NCBI RefSeq assembly: GCF_027595985.1
Contig: NC_073306.1
Span: 81,134,599 to 81,198,598 of the forward strand
Length of the DNA: 64,000 bases
Reading direction: 5' to 3'
DNA from: Sorex araneus
Taxonomy: Eukaryota > Chordata > Mammalia > Eulipotyphla > Soricidae
Below are positions 1-9,978 of this stretch, in pieces (position 1 is the first letter of the stretch; each line of letters begins with the position of its first letter). The notes beneath the pieces are model-generated. The model ran no database searches and had not been told where the DNA came from. It saw nothing but the letters and a program-made list of their open reading frames with translations. The position numbers and the translations under genes are program-made.

Positions 1-48
1 CGCGTGTAAGGCAAACATCCGACCCGTTGTGCTATTGCTCCAGCCCCA
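1..48 (-). mobile_element. SOR-type SINE, 5' head only (cut by window edge)
   Basis: The sequence reads as the reverse complement of the tRNA-like SINE head and ends at the typical GCTCCAGCCCC. The body lies outside the window. Confidence 0.85.
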
Positions 49-452
49 AGCCTGTTATCTTATGCATGGTTTGCAAAGTTTTTCCTGATTCAGTAGGGTG
101 TCTTTTAAAATTTAGCTTGTTTTTACTTTTTTAAATATGGGCAGTTAATACGCATAAAGTGGAGCCAGGGAAGCCTCTTGAACAGATGATGCTGGGAAAA
201 CCGGATTAGCAACATGCAGAAAATGTGAAATTGGATCCCTACCTCACATTATACATAAAAGTTAATTCAGAATCAATCCATGATTTAGAACTTAGGCTAG
301 AATCCATAAAAACACATGGAGGAAAGAGTAAGAAGCCAAGGTACAGACCTGAGGTTGTCTTCAATGTTTCAACTACACTGGCAAAAGAAAACAAAAACAA
401 CAATAAGCAAACGGAACTACATTGATTTAAAAAAAAAATCATTTAAACCACT

Positions 453-577
453 TTTTTTGTTTGCTTGTCTTGGGACCATACCTGGTTGAGCTCAGAGATT
501 ACTCCTAGCACTGTGCTCAGAAGACCAAACCCAGGTCTGTTGCACATAAGGCAAGTGCCTTACCTCCCTCTTGCCCA
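453..577 (-). mobile_element. Old SOR-related SINE
   Basis: It is a diverged copy in reverse orientation. A T-rich start, a GGGACCATACC-like block, ACTCCTAGCACTGTGCTC, a decayed B-box region and a CTTGCCC end are still visible. No target-site duplication was found. Confidence 0.6.
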
Positions 578-724
578 TATTCAAACCACTTTTAAGAGCA
601 CAGCTGAGAGGCATTAAATATATTTAGTGTTGCACAACCACCACAACATGACCCCCAGTCATAACAAAGAAAGAGAAAGGAACGGGTTAAAAAAATGAAA
701 CATATTCTTGTAAAATGGAAAAAC

Positions 725-730
725 TTTAAT
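725..730 (-). terminator. Candidate ATTAAA poly(A) signal
   Basis: On the minus strand this reads AATTAAAGTTTTTCC, followed within about 30 bases by a T/G-rich stretch. This is the layout expected of a mammalian cleavage site. It could end the long EVI5 3' UTR, or the exon-like ORF at 1163-1288. It is a motif only; no transcript evidence is available here. Confidence 0.4.
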
Positions 731-1162
731 TGTTTAAAGCAAAGGCACAAGTAAACATCTCGGATTATTATACAATGTTATAAAAAGAAATTCCAAGAGT
801 AAATATAATACATTATAATTTTGCTTCTTTACAGTTACTCTAATGTATTACTTTACCATCTCTTTGAGTAATGTGATGTGATGTGATGTAAAATCTTGGA
901 TTATAGAGAATCCATTCCACTTTTACCAGAAGTTTTAATTTTGATGGAATGAATTAAATTAAAATGTAGAAAAGTAAGGTATGGTACTACACAACAGCAA
1001 ACTGACCTTGGAAAGGCCTTATCAAAACACAATTCTCTTAATTTCCTTTAAAGTTAAAAATTAATAGTACATTATGTAAAAGATGTAAAAGAGTAAAGAA
1101 TGAACCAAATAATTTCTTATGATGTTAAAAATAAAAAGTTAAAAAAGGTCTAGACCTTGTTT

Positions 1163-1288
1163 TCAGTCAAAGGCACTAACTGGAGAATAACCAGCTGCAT
1201 CATGTTCAACCACTAAGAAAAAGTTCTTCCAAAATTGCTGGCCAGTCGGTTGGACTTGATGTCTCAATTCATCATCAGAACTGAGGGC
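1163..1288 (-). CDS. Unassigned candidate terminal coding exon, 41 codons plus stop
   Basis: The minus strand opens right after an acceptor-like T-rich stretch ending in CATTAG. It then reads 41 codons, A-L-S-S-D-D-E-L-R-H at the start and S-P-V-S-A-F-D before TGA. The middle holds a W-K-N-F-F-L-V-V-E block, giving a protein-like composition rather than a repeat translation. The TAG of the acceptor would itself be an in-frame stop, so the frame is open only if spliced. The exon would be phase 0, the phase in which the EVI5 exon at 29929-30024 ends. An alternative EVI5 C-terminus is therefore possible in frame. It could also be the last exon of an unrecognised gene or a chance ORF in the 3' UTR. 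I do not recognise the protein. Confidence 0.35.
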   Translation of the reverse strand, partial: ALSSDDELRHQVQPTGQQFWKNFFLVVEHDAAGYSPVSAFD

Positions 1289-1831
1289 CTAATGTTAATA
1301 AAAGAATAAAGACTATATAGTTATATCTTGACTTCATTTTCCAGGAAGATTATAAATCCTAAGAGTAATTAAAGATCTTGAATGTGAATATTATTTTAAG
1401 TCTCAATAGTTGAAATGTCAACAAATTTTTACCACTTCTTACACCTAACTCCATGTACAGCACTTAAGGAACTCTTTAAGAATGTCTTTCAGTTTAAAAT
1501 TCAAACATAATTCAAGAAAGCTGTTTCTGTTCTAATGTCAATGGTAAGTAACACTGACACAGTAGAGCATATGCTACACATCAATGATGTATGCTTAAAA
1601 CCACGGGATCCAACTTTTACACACCTGAGAACTGGCACTGCCCAAACACTGACCAACAGTTAACCATAGTGGTTGATATCAGAATTTCTCAACCTTAAGC
1701 CTGCGAAAAGTGGTTGGAAACCACTGTTTTAAAAAATATTTTGAGTTCTTTCCCCATTTCCAAAGATAAAGATAACCTTCCAAGTTTGTCTATGGCATCA
1801 ATGATTTTATGATATAAAGCAGCTACTTTTG
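1289..1831. other. Non-repetitive stretch, no feature seen
   Basis: The sequence is AT-rich, with no recognisable repeat and no convincing frame. It probably belongs to the EVI5 3' UTR or its downstream flank. Confidence 0.4.
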
Positions 1832-1988
1832 GGAGCCATATCAGTGTTACTCAGGGCTTACTCCTTGGTCTGTGTTCAGAAATCTCTCCCAGTAGGGCTG
1901 GAGGGAACATCTGTGGTGCCTGGGATTGAACGCAGGTCATGTGCATCAAGGCAAGGGCTTTACCTGCTATATACTACCTTTCTGGCCC
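1832..1988 (-). mobile_element. Old SOR-related SINE
   Basis: The reverse-oriented body is recognisable: TTACTCAGGGCTTACTCC, then TGGGATTGAACGCAGGTC (B-box region), then a TCTGGCCCC end. It is strongly diverged. Confidence 0.65.
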
Positions 1989-2574
1989 CAACGAAATTTT
2001 AGACTTCCAAACCACTAGCTCAACAGTAACAGTAGACTGTTAGATATTCTAAGACAAACTGAATAAATAAAGCTATATTTTGAAGTATCTAAACCAAAGG
2101 TCAGGAAGGAATCTTTGCCTCTCTCTAAAGTGCTAGAATGGACATATGTTAAGGGGAGCCAGATCCTCTCAGCTGCAACTACTCAACTCTGCCATTGTCC
2201 CACAAAAGCAGCCATCTACAATCTAAGTGGAGCATAAAACTTTGACACTTTAATCTGAATCTCATATGATTTTCATATAACACCAATGATTTGTTTTTCT
2301 TCCTCCAACTATTCTTGTCACCTGAGCATCGATAGGTACTAGATTGACAGCATGAAAGACTTGTCAGACAATATTAGGAGCAGTGTTTTACACTCACGAA
2401 CTACACACGAGTTTAAGAGTATTGTTTGTATGCATAGTTTTATAGCTCTACATATCTACAAGTGCATTAAAAACATTTAAATCAAATTCATTTAATTCAA
2501 AAAAGTGGGGAACTGAGAAATTTACTAGCTGAACCATTTCAAATGCTTTGGGGTTAGGTCTGGATTTAAATCTT

Positions 2575-2655
2575 GGCCAGAGATATGGTTCAGTAGAAAA
2601 GCACTCCTTGCAAGCTTGAGGCCCTGGGTTAAATTCCTTGCACTGACAAAAATAT
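2575..2655 (+). mobile_element. Old SINE head fragment
   Basis: A decayed tRNA-like head is visible (GGCCAGAGATATGGTTCAGT, then CTTGCAAGCTTGAGGCCCTG and GGGTTAAATTCC). The body is missing. Confidence 0.55.
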
Positions 2656-3447
2656 AAGTAAATCTCGTCTCTGGCATTTTTCAGCTTTGACCACAAATGG
2701 ACAACTTAACCACGTGAATTCAGTCTGGTACTACAGACATAGCAGGCAGGTTTTTAATCTTATTTCTCAAGAAAACAACCACATAGAGCCTAATGGTTCT
2801 AGTAAATTCTAGGACCAGTAATTCAACAAGCACTGTATTTCCCAGTAAGGCTTAACTCCTGGTTCTAGAAAACTAATTTTAGCTCACCTACTCCATTCTA
2901 TCATAAAAAAAATTTTTTTACATGAAATATATTGTGTAAAATTGTATATCCCTATATACCTTCTTCGTATATTTTCAAGGCTATTTTTTCCATAGGCTGT
3001 TGATAAAAATGAGAGTAAAAGGCATTGAGTTAGCACATTCTTTTTGTCTTTCCATAGTGTGAATTTAATCTGGGTGGTTCTTGCAATTTATCAATGACAG
3101 GCATTTTGTTTTCTCAGGGAAAAGTCCAGATGATTTTAAAAAAAAAAGGGGGAGTAGTAAAGTTTTCTTATGGCTTTATACTAGATAATATGAAAGATAA
3201 TGTTTGTGGGATACTTGAAATATGACTGTGGATCATAAACTTCAGTCCAATGTTTTAATTACATTAAATAGAATATTAGCACTATGCAGTATGTGCTATT
3301 CTTTAATCATGAAAAATGTATTTAGTGACAGTCATGAAATAAAATATTTCTCAATAGTGTTTTTGAACAAGCATCAATTATGTTATAAATCTGCTAGTGC
3401 TGAATGCTAAGCAAAATACTAATGCTATTAAAATATTAGTGTTTGGT

Positions 3448-3465
3448 TTTATTTTTAATTTTATT
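3448..3465 (-). terminator. EVI5: Two candidate AATAAA poly(A) signals
   Basis: The plus strand has TTTATT at 3448-3453 and 3460-3465, which reads AATAAA twice on the minus strand, about 0.8 kb past the EVI5 stop. The surroundings are AT-rich, so one or both could be chance. They are candidates for a proximal cleavage site. Confidence 0.35.
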
Positions 3466-4154
3466 TTAATCTATTATTTACAAAAATCTTTTTTAGGATG
3501 AAGGCAGTTATTTTGCAACTGGTATATTTCTTTGTATAAAATGATGTTCAGTGTGGGGTAATGGCAGGATTATAAATATGTACAAAAAACTGTATTTGCA
3601 GTTAACCTACAACTCTGATTGGTAGGTAATACATGAAGTATCATATGCACATAAAAGTTAGAAATTATAGTGAAACTTAAAAACTCTCAAGACACACAAT
3701 CATTGTTTATAAAATTATATGAAAAAAATAAAAAGCTTTGTGTTTGGGAACTCTCAGTGGCCCATTAATGAACAGTCATTTTAATGAAAAAAAAAAATCC
3801 CCCAAACACAAAACACAAGGTTTATGCAAGGCTTATGTCTTGAATAAATGTCTGCTGACAGCTGCCCTGAAAACAAATTGATGAACATAAAATGTACAAT
3901 TTGTTCACTGGACATAAAATATTGCACAAGAGCAGTTTGTCTGAAGAAAATTCAATTTTCCATAGTTCTGAACTTCAAAATGGTTCCCACATATAGATCT
4001 AATTGTATTTTCTAAACAAGACACACTAATATTCAGTAATACTGTTAGATCCTTATTCCCCCTCCCCCGTTAACCATACTCTTGCCTACTTTATGGCAAT
4101 GGTTAAGTCAGTGGTGAAGATTTGGCAAAGATAAAAAGGCAGATAAAATAGTAA

Positions 4155-4185
4155 AATATATATATGTTCATATATATATATATTT
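4155..4185. repeat. TA-rich simple repeat in the 3' UTR
   Basis: Two runs of TA/AT dinucleotides are separated by GTTCA, about 100 bp past the EVI5 stop codon. Confidence 0.8.
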
Positions 4186-4277
4186 ACATATGAAACAGAT
4201 GTCTTCCAAAAACCCTTAATCACACGATAGTTGATCCCTTGAACAAATCCAAATCCACAGTCTAGGTCACAGTGATG

Positions 4278-4586
4278 TCAGACAGTGGTTGAGTAAGACT
4301 CTCGTCTCGAAGGCCACTCCTTCTGAACCACGGGGTCCCTCTCTCTGGTCTCCAGCACACTGTCTTCTGGTTCACTTTCACTGTCATCAGCCACAACAGG
4401 GTCCAAAGACACAGGGGCAGGTTTTCTGTGCAAAGGAAAACCAGCACCACTTTCTGGCAAGGAATTATCTATAAAATCTTCATCAGAGGAATGCAATGAT
4501 TCATCATCTATTAAATGGTTGACGATGTGGATTCCATCAAAAGAGGGTTGGCCTGAGAAGCCCCTCTGGCCTTTCAGACATCTGAG
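4278..4586 (-). CDS. EVI5: EVI5 terminal coding exon (C-terminal tail, stop codon)
   Basis: The minus-strand exon follows an acceptor TTTTTAACAG and opens in phase 0 with L-R-C-L-K-G-Q-R-G-F-S-G-Q. It runs 102 codons to TGA. It then reads F-D-G-I-H-I-V-N-H-L-I-D-D-E-S, an acidic H-S-S-D-E-D-F-I-D-N block, a D-D-S-E-S-E-P-E-D-S block, and ends R-R-E-S-Y-S-T-T-V. This matches the C-terminus of mammalian EVI5 as I remember it. EVI5 is a TBC-domain protein linked to Rab11 and to cell-cycle and cytokinesis control, with a long coiled coil after the TBC domain. Compared with my memory of the human protein, this tail lacks one G before D-D-E-S and one R near the end. The serine-rich acidic blocks look like casein-kinase-2-type sites, and the final T-T-V fits a class I PDZ ligand; both are inferences. 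The frame is intact. Confidence 0.93.
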   Translation of the reverse strand, partial: LRCLKGQRGFSGQPSFDGIHIVNHLIDDESLHSSDEDFIDNSLPESGAGFPLHRKPAPVSLDPVVADDSESEPEDSVLETRERDPVVQKEWPSRRESYSTTV

Positions 4587-4714
4587 CTGTTAAAAACAAA
4601 ATCTGAGTTAGTACACTCAACTGGGGAGATTATAATCCATAGAGAGCAAATGTTTTTGCTTAAGGAAGAGATGCTTTGATCTTTTTTCATTTACAGATAT
4701 AACAGTCTACCAAT

Positions 4715-4870
4715 TAAAGGCCTCCTATGTGCTATGTACTTAATTAAATCAACAAATGATACTGAGTGGATGGCTTTGCTAATCCTCATTTTGCAGATTA
4801 GGAAACGTAGACTCAGACTAACCTGCTCACATTTGGCTGAATGAAAGGTTTGGATTCAAGCTGAACCTTC
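4715..4870 (+). repeat. MIR fragment
   Basis: CTAATCCTCATTTTGCAGAT followed by TAGGAAACGTAGACTCAGAC and TTTGGATTCAAGCTGAACC is the recognisable core and 3' part of a mammalian MIR element. Confidence 0.7.
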
Positions 4871-5249
4871 ACTATGATAGAAATAATATAACAGTTACAA
4901 ACTTATCATCATCTGTCTTCAACAGCACACCATGGAAAACCTTATCATGTTGTACCTCTCCCTTTTCTGGATCATTCTGAAACAGATCCTAGCCACTCTA
5001 TCACCTCTATCACTTCATCCATAAGTTTTACAGCATATATCTCCTATTAAAATGGATTTTAAAACCATACTCGAAGTATCTTAAGAGCATGCCTCCATAA
5101 CTCTGTCAATAATGAAAATAATTTATAAATCAATGAAATTTGTTAACAATCCCCATTCTACTATTCACAGCCTAAAGTCCACACCATTGTCACTTAGGGC
5201 AGAATTTCTTTTCCCCACTACCAGTGTTTCCTTTGTGTGTCTGGAATGC
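4871..5249. other. Intron stretch, nothing seen
   Basis: This is unique-looking AT-rich intron sequence with no repeat or exon signal that I can support. Confidence 0.4.
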
Positions 5250-5265
5250 AGTTGTGTACATTTTT

Positions 5266-5432
5266 TTTTCTCTTTGGGTCACACCCAGCGATGCTCAGGG
5301 GTTACTCCTGGCTCTGCACTCAGGAATTACTCCTGGCAGTGCTTGGGGGACCATATGGGATGTCGGGGATCGAACCCGGGTCGGCCGAGTGCAAGGCAAA
5401 CGCCCTACCCGCTGTGCTATTGCTCCAGCCCC
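5266..5432 (-). mobile_element. Young SOR SINE with 16-bp TSD
   Basis: It is a full copy in reverse: T-run, GGGTCACACCCAGCGATGC, an intact B box (GGGATCGAACCCGGG) and TGCTCCAGCCCC. The target-site duplication AGTTGTGTACATTTTT is at 5250-5265 and 5433-5448, exact. Confidence 0.95.
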
Positions 5433-5448
5433 AGTTGTGTACATTTTT

Positions 5449-6274
5449 GCCTTCCTTTTCTACTCTTTCCCAGAGGAAGTGACTTTTCTCACCAGGGAGA
5501 AAAGGAGAGAAATGAAATTTATGACTCTATTCCTTACTGCTCTCTCCATCTTTGGGATGAAGGTGTCATTTCTCAGTCCTTGGAGCTTCAGAGGGCCAGA
5601 ACATCCTATGGGAAGGCTAAGGAGGAGCCTGCTAATACCACCGGTGACTGGATGAGTAAGTCTGATGAATTTTAGAGTTCCATATTAAAAACCTCTTTGC
5701 TTTAAAAATTAAAAAAAAATCTAAGTTACATATTGCAAAATTAGTTTTATTAGAAGTAAATATGATTCCATCATTTGCTAGAGGGGGTACCAGTAAACAC
5801 ACAGCTATGCACATGAAGATACGAGCTCTACCATTTAAACCAAACCCCTGGCCATTAATCTTCCACTTTCTACCTGAGTTTCCTCATAACCACTACCATA
5901 TAAATAATCACTTCCACTCTAGATAATGAAGAGCTGGTGTTTTTAAATATAACATTTATTTTATGCATCCTAAAGAGCTGTTTTTTAATATAAAATTTAG
6001 TATTGATGTTATGACTTAAGTTCTCCCATACATTATGAATTTTCTCCTACAACAAAGCAGATGTGTCAAAAAGAAAAGTCCACTTTATAATAAACAATTA
6101 ACTAGCCAAATTTCCCTAGGTGATCAAGACTTTTTCTGAAATATACCCCATGCTTCTGACCCTTATTACCAGCAACCTTCAATTTTGTTTTTCAGGGACT
6201 AATTCCTGGTCCCTTACTCAAGGCAATGTGAAATATTCAGGAAATATTACACGCACTTTCAAAATTAACGGTAC
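5449..6274. other. Intron stretch, nothing firm
   Basis: No repeat family or exon is recognised. A short block near 6190-6225 (GGGACTAATTCCTGGTCCCT) faintly recalls SINE sequence but is too short to call. Confidence 0.3.
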
Positions 6275-6965
6275 TGTGGGGGGAGAGTCAGGCCTTGTCC
6301 TGACACCTCTTGGTCTTCCTAGGGGTTTCCAGGAAGAACTGAAGAAACCTCAATACTCCCCTGTTCGGTATGTGACAAAGGGAAAAGAAAGAACGTAGGG
6401 ACTCTTCGCAGTGATGTCTGCAAACTTCATTCACAAAGAAATCCCCGTGCCCTGGACCAAAGGAACCAAACTACAATGAGGTACAGTGCAATTCAAATAA
6501 CACCTCTGTCCTTGGCAGAGCAGAAGGGATCTAAACTCAGAGTTTGGGATCCTTAGGGAAAGGGGACCGAGGTCCACAAAGACCTACCCGCAGTGGTATC
6601 CCCATGGCAGGACTCCAACGGCCTCCCTCTGATGTAATATCCTATCACCTTATTGCAACACACAATATATAACTGAGTGTTCAATTAAGTCAGTTAATCT
6701 CTTTGTCTTTTTCTACCAGGCGTTCTTAAGAAACACTAGGGACTGGACGTGTTTTCCTTTTTCCTGGCTGTTAGAAAGGAGCAGGATGGCAGGAGAACCA
6801 CCACTTCCCAGTTGTTTGGGGCGCTGAAATCTTCCTTTGCTCGAACAAAACCTACTTTACTGAAAACATCGCAGGCTCATCTTAGACTAACAAGTAGTCT
6901 CAAACACAACAAACTACAGATTAATGTTAAAGGCGATACAAGGAACGCCTCTTTATTTGATGAGT
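6275..6965. other. Unexplained GC-richer block, possible old LTR
   Basis: This block is not SINE or L1 and is richer in GC than its surroundings. It begins TGTGGGGGGAGAGTCAGG. It carries a TATA-like ATATATAACTGAGTG near 6665, an AGTTAATCTCTTTGTC-like segment near 6690, and ends near a GTACT that also occurs at its left edge. These recall a solo LTR of an endogenous retrovirus, but there is no clean TG...CA pair, no primer-binding site and no viral reading frame. It could equally be another decayed repeat. Confidence 0.25.
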
Positions 6966-7033
6966 ACTGAATCAAGAACAGCAGAAGCATGGGGTAATGT
7001 TTTGGTGGAGAAAAACAGAAAGAAGGGAGAAAA

Positions 7034-7140
7034 GTGGTGCTTCACCTGGCTCAGGGGACCAAGTGGTGCTAGGGACTGAAATAGGGTTTGAAAGATGAAA
7101 GACACACACTGAAACTCCTGTGCGATTTCTCTGGCCCTCA
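7034..7140 (-). mobile_element. Old SINE fragment
   Basis: GTGGTGCTAGGGACTGAAAT and a TTTCTCTGGCCCTC end resemble the old reverse-oriented SINE group. Divergence is heavy. Confidence 0.4.
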
Positions 7141-7362
7141 GATATTTGCATCTTAAATAAGTATGCTCTATGATTCTGAAGAGAACGATTCATAGATGAC
7201 ATTTCAAGATTCTGCAGTAATTGGACTACATATAGGAGTAGTTTTTATGTTATATCATGTTAAGAAAACCTTCAATGGGTAAATAAACTTAAAGATTTCT
7301 TGTTAACTTCTCACTGATACTATTACACTGCCACTGTCATACTTTCTTCAATGCAATGGTCT

Positions 7363-7535
7363 CGGGGCTGGAGAGATAGTACAGCAGGGAAGATGCTTGC
7401 CTTGCACGCAGCAGACCTGGGTTTGATCCCCCACATTCCATATGGTCTCCAGTGCATCTCCAGAGTGATTCCAGGGTGCAGAACCAAAAGTAACCCCCGA
7501 GTACCTCTGGGTGTGGCCCAGAAACAAACAAACAA
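7363..7535 (+). mobile_element. SOR SINE with 10-bp TSD
   Basis: CGGGGCTGGAGAGATAGTAC, a B box GGGTTTGATCCCC and a GTGTGGCCCAGAAACAAAC tail are present. The duplication GCAATGGTCT is at 7353-7362 and 7536-7545. Confidence 0.9.
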
Positions 7536-7786
7536 GCAATGGTCTAAATGTGGGATAGGGAAAATGAACTAAACACAGACTAGAGAAAAACCAACTAAAG
7601 GGAAAAAGCAAATCAAAATGGAGAGAACCACAAGGCTTATAAACAATTTTTTGAACATAATCTATTCTTCGGAGGTTTAAGGATACCTTCTCCACCTACT
7701 TTTAAGTCTAGGTCTCACTGAGTAAGTGTTTCATCACAGAGGAACACCATTCAATCTCAGACACAGTGATGTCTCACACTGTATCT

Positions 7787-7825
7787 GAGAGAGGGAGAGA
7801 AAGAGAGAGAGAGAATGTCTGAGTG
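7787..7825. repeat. GA-rich simple repeat
   Basis: GAGAGAGGGAGAGAAAGAGA and similar units are followed by a short GTGTGTG run. Confidence 0.8.
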
Positions 7826-8039
7826 TGTGTGCACATAGAAAGCAGAGCCTTGCACCTTCTCCTATTAAACAAACTATTGAGTTCAAATTTTATTCCTGCG
7901 TTTAGGAAGCCTTGGAACCAATCCCTGGAACCACACACATAATCTCCCACTATATTTTAAGAACTAAAATAATGAAAGTAAAAAATAAACACAAAATAAA
8001 AATCAAACACAAATTAAAACACGGGGAGTGGATCTGAGT

Positions 8040-8440
8040 AAAACACTTTTCTAGTAAAGTGTACAAATGGCAAACAAACATACAAAACAATGCTTAGTAT
8101 CAATAATCACAAAGAAATATAAGCCAAATCATGAGGTATCACCTCATGCTATTAGAAAAAAAGATAAGAGCCAATAAATGGTGGCAAGGATGTGGAAAAA
8201 GGAATTCTTGTGAACACTTGGGAATATAAATTGGTGCAGGTTCTATGGAAAACAGTATGGTGTTTCTTCAAAAGAGTAAATACAGAACTACCATATGATC
8301 CAGCAATTCCACTCAGCATTCATATAAAAAAAATGAAAACATACATGCAATCTCAAGTTCATTGTAACTTTATCTACAATAGTTGTGGTATGGAAACAAC
8401 CCATGTCCATAGACAGAAGAATGAAGATGGTGTAGTACAA
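8040..8440 (+). mobile_element. Ancient L1 (L1M-type) ORF2 fragment
   Basis: The plus strand holds degraded ORF2 C-terminal sequence. An open stretch reads [10 protein letters not shown] and then [10 protein letters not shown], the remnant of the conserved L1 block just before the ORF2 end. The flanking TGAGGTATCACCTCATGC is typical of old L1 copies. Frames are broken; it is not functional. Confidence 0.8.
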
Positions 8441-8840
8441 GCAGTGTGTGCACACACATGTGTGCGTGAGACAGACCAGACCTTTCTTAAGAGTGGAACA
8501 CTTTCTCCAGGTTTTTGTTTAGGTTCTGATTTCTCTCTGAATGACAGTAAGTAAATGTCCTTTCTTAAGTATCATACATGTGAAAAGTTCCATTAGAGAG
8601 ATATAGTATGTGCTCAAAATGTGGAGGCAAAAGAGCACAAAAAGTTTTGGGGGGAATGCTAAGCAGTTTAATACTAGGCTGCTAGCAGAGGCGAAGGGGA
8701 GTAGCATGGAGAGGTTGTAAATGTAAGACAATCTGCTAAATGTAAACGGCTAAGACAAAGAGGTCAACCTGTCCAATTATCAGGTTCCTATTGCTCCAGT
8801 CCCTCGACTTTTATTAAAAAAAAAAAAAAGACTATTATCT

Positions 8841-8975
8841 GGCTGAAGAGATAGAACAGTAAGTAGGGGACTTGTCTTGCAAGTGGCTGACCTGGGTTTA
8901 ATCCCAGGCATCACATACTGTCCCCGAGCCTACCAGGAGAGACCCTTGAGACTACTGGGTGTGGCTCAAAAACTA
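8841..8975 (+). mobile_element. SOR-related SINE, diverged
   Basis: GGCTGAAGAGATAGAACAGT, GGGTTTAATCCC and GGGTGTGGCTCAAAAAC are present, with an internal deletion in the body. Confidence 0.75.
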
Positions 8976-9127
8976 AAACAAAAGAAAAGTCAATTATCAG
9001 CAAATTTCATTCGGCTATTTTGATTATTTTTATGTTAAAGTCATCAAAACTATCTCAAAATCATTTTGGAGCAGAACAAGGTAGGATATAAATCTCAAGA
9101 CAAATATTTTCCACCATCTACATTATT

Positions 9128-9363
9128 CACTGTCATCCCGTTGCTCATTAATTTGTTCGAGCAGGCACCAGTAACCTCTCTCACTGAGAGACTTATTGTT
9201 ACTGTTTTTGGCATATCCAATATGCATGGGTAGCTTGCCAGGCTCTGCCGTGTGGGCTCCATACTCTCAGTAGCTTGCCGGGCTCTCCGAGAGGGGCGGA
9301 GGAATCGAACACCAGTCGGCCGCGTGAAAGGGGAAAGCCCAACCACTGTGCTATCGCTCCAGC
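9128..9363 (-). mobile_element. Family B SINE with 14-bp TSD and no poly(A)
   Basis: Read on the minus strand, the tRNA head (GGGCTGGAGCGATAGCACAG, with the B-box region damaged) is followed by a body unlike SOR. That body holds CTCTCGGAGAGCCCGGCAAG, GCCAAAAACAGTAAC and GAGCAACGGGATGACAGTG. The duplication CCATCTACATTATT is at 9114-9127 and 9364-9377. It abuts the CAGTG end directly, so this copy has no A-tail. Confidence 0.85.
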
Positions 9364-9619
9364 CCATCTACATTATTAGTGTCAATTATTTGTTTAGTTA
9401 CATTCTAAGGATAAGGACGTCAATAAAAACCTCTCAAGTGCTTTCAAATTTATTTGCAGCTTGACAATTTAAATAAAAATTACAATCACCGAATAAAAGC
9501 CTTAAATATTCCATTGACAAAATAAAAACACAAAAATTGCATCCTTTAATATTCTTTCATTTCCCAGATTTTGATTATTAAATATTAGTTCAAAATTTAA
9601 AAATTTTGGTGGTCAGTGT

Positions 9620-9745
9620 GGTGGTGCAGAATGGTGCAGATGTGGTGACTCAATGGCCAATGGTGCTAGAGCCAGGTAGGCTGGGGTCAAACTCAGGGTG
9701 GTGTCAAGGCAGGCCTTGAGCTCCACCACTGAGCTATCTCCCCAT
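9620..9745 (-). mobile_element. Old SINE-related fragment
   Basis: CTGGGGTCAAACTCAGGGTG and CCACTGAGCTATCTCCCCA are the B-box and head of the ancient tRNA-type SINE group in reverse. Confidence 0.5.
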
Positions 9746-9751
9746 GTATTA

Positions 9752-9978
9752 AAAAAAAAAAAGGCTGGGGTCACACCCAGTGGTCCTTGGGGGACCCAAG
9801 ATCACTTCCAGCAATGGCATCGTAGGTGTGTCAGCTTGGTGCTGCGGATGGCTGTGCCTAGGGTCAGGAGGGTCACATCTCCTGGTGCAGGGAGGTGGAT
9901 ATGTGGTGCCGGGGGTAGAACTCGGTGGTTCCCTCGTGCTAAGGAGGCACTCTATCACTTAAGCTATCTTCCTAGCCC
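9752..9978 (-). mobile_element. Old SOR-related SINE, long variant
   Basis: A T-less but GGGTCACACCCAGTGGTCC start is joined to a body with an extra GC-rich middle and a CTATCTTCCTAGCCC end. It is highly diverged. Confidence 0.55.

Larger units (their letters stand above)
2656..4277 (-). other. EVI5: Presumed EVI5 3' UTR, proximal part
   Basis: This lies directly downstream of the EVI5 stop codon on the minus strand and is nearly free of young repeats. It contains short A-rich and TA-rich runs. Its true end cannot be fixed from sequence. Candidate poly(A) signals occur at 3448-3465 and at 725-730, so the UTR could be about 0.8 kb or about 3.6 kb. It fits the terminal exon of a gene with a long 3' UTR. 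Confidence 0.55.

Noticed and set aside
4289..4474. Plus-strand frame over the EVI5 terminal exon
   Set aside because: It is the antisense of the EVI5 coding exon, with no independent support.
5112..5675. 187-codon open frame on the plus strand
   Set aside because: Its middle is the translation of the SOR SINE at 5266-5432, which recurs in many frames across the window. The ends have no protein-like features or splice sites.
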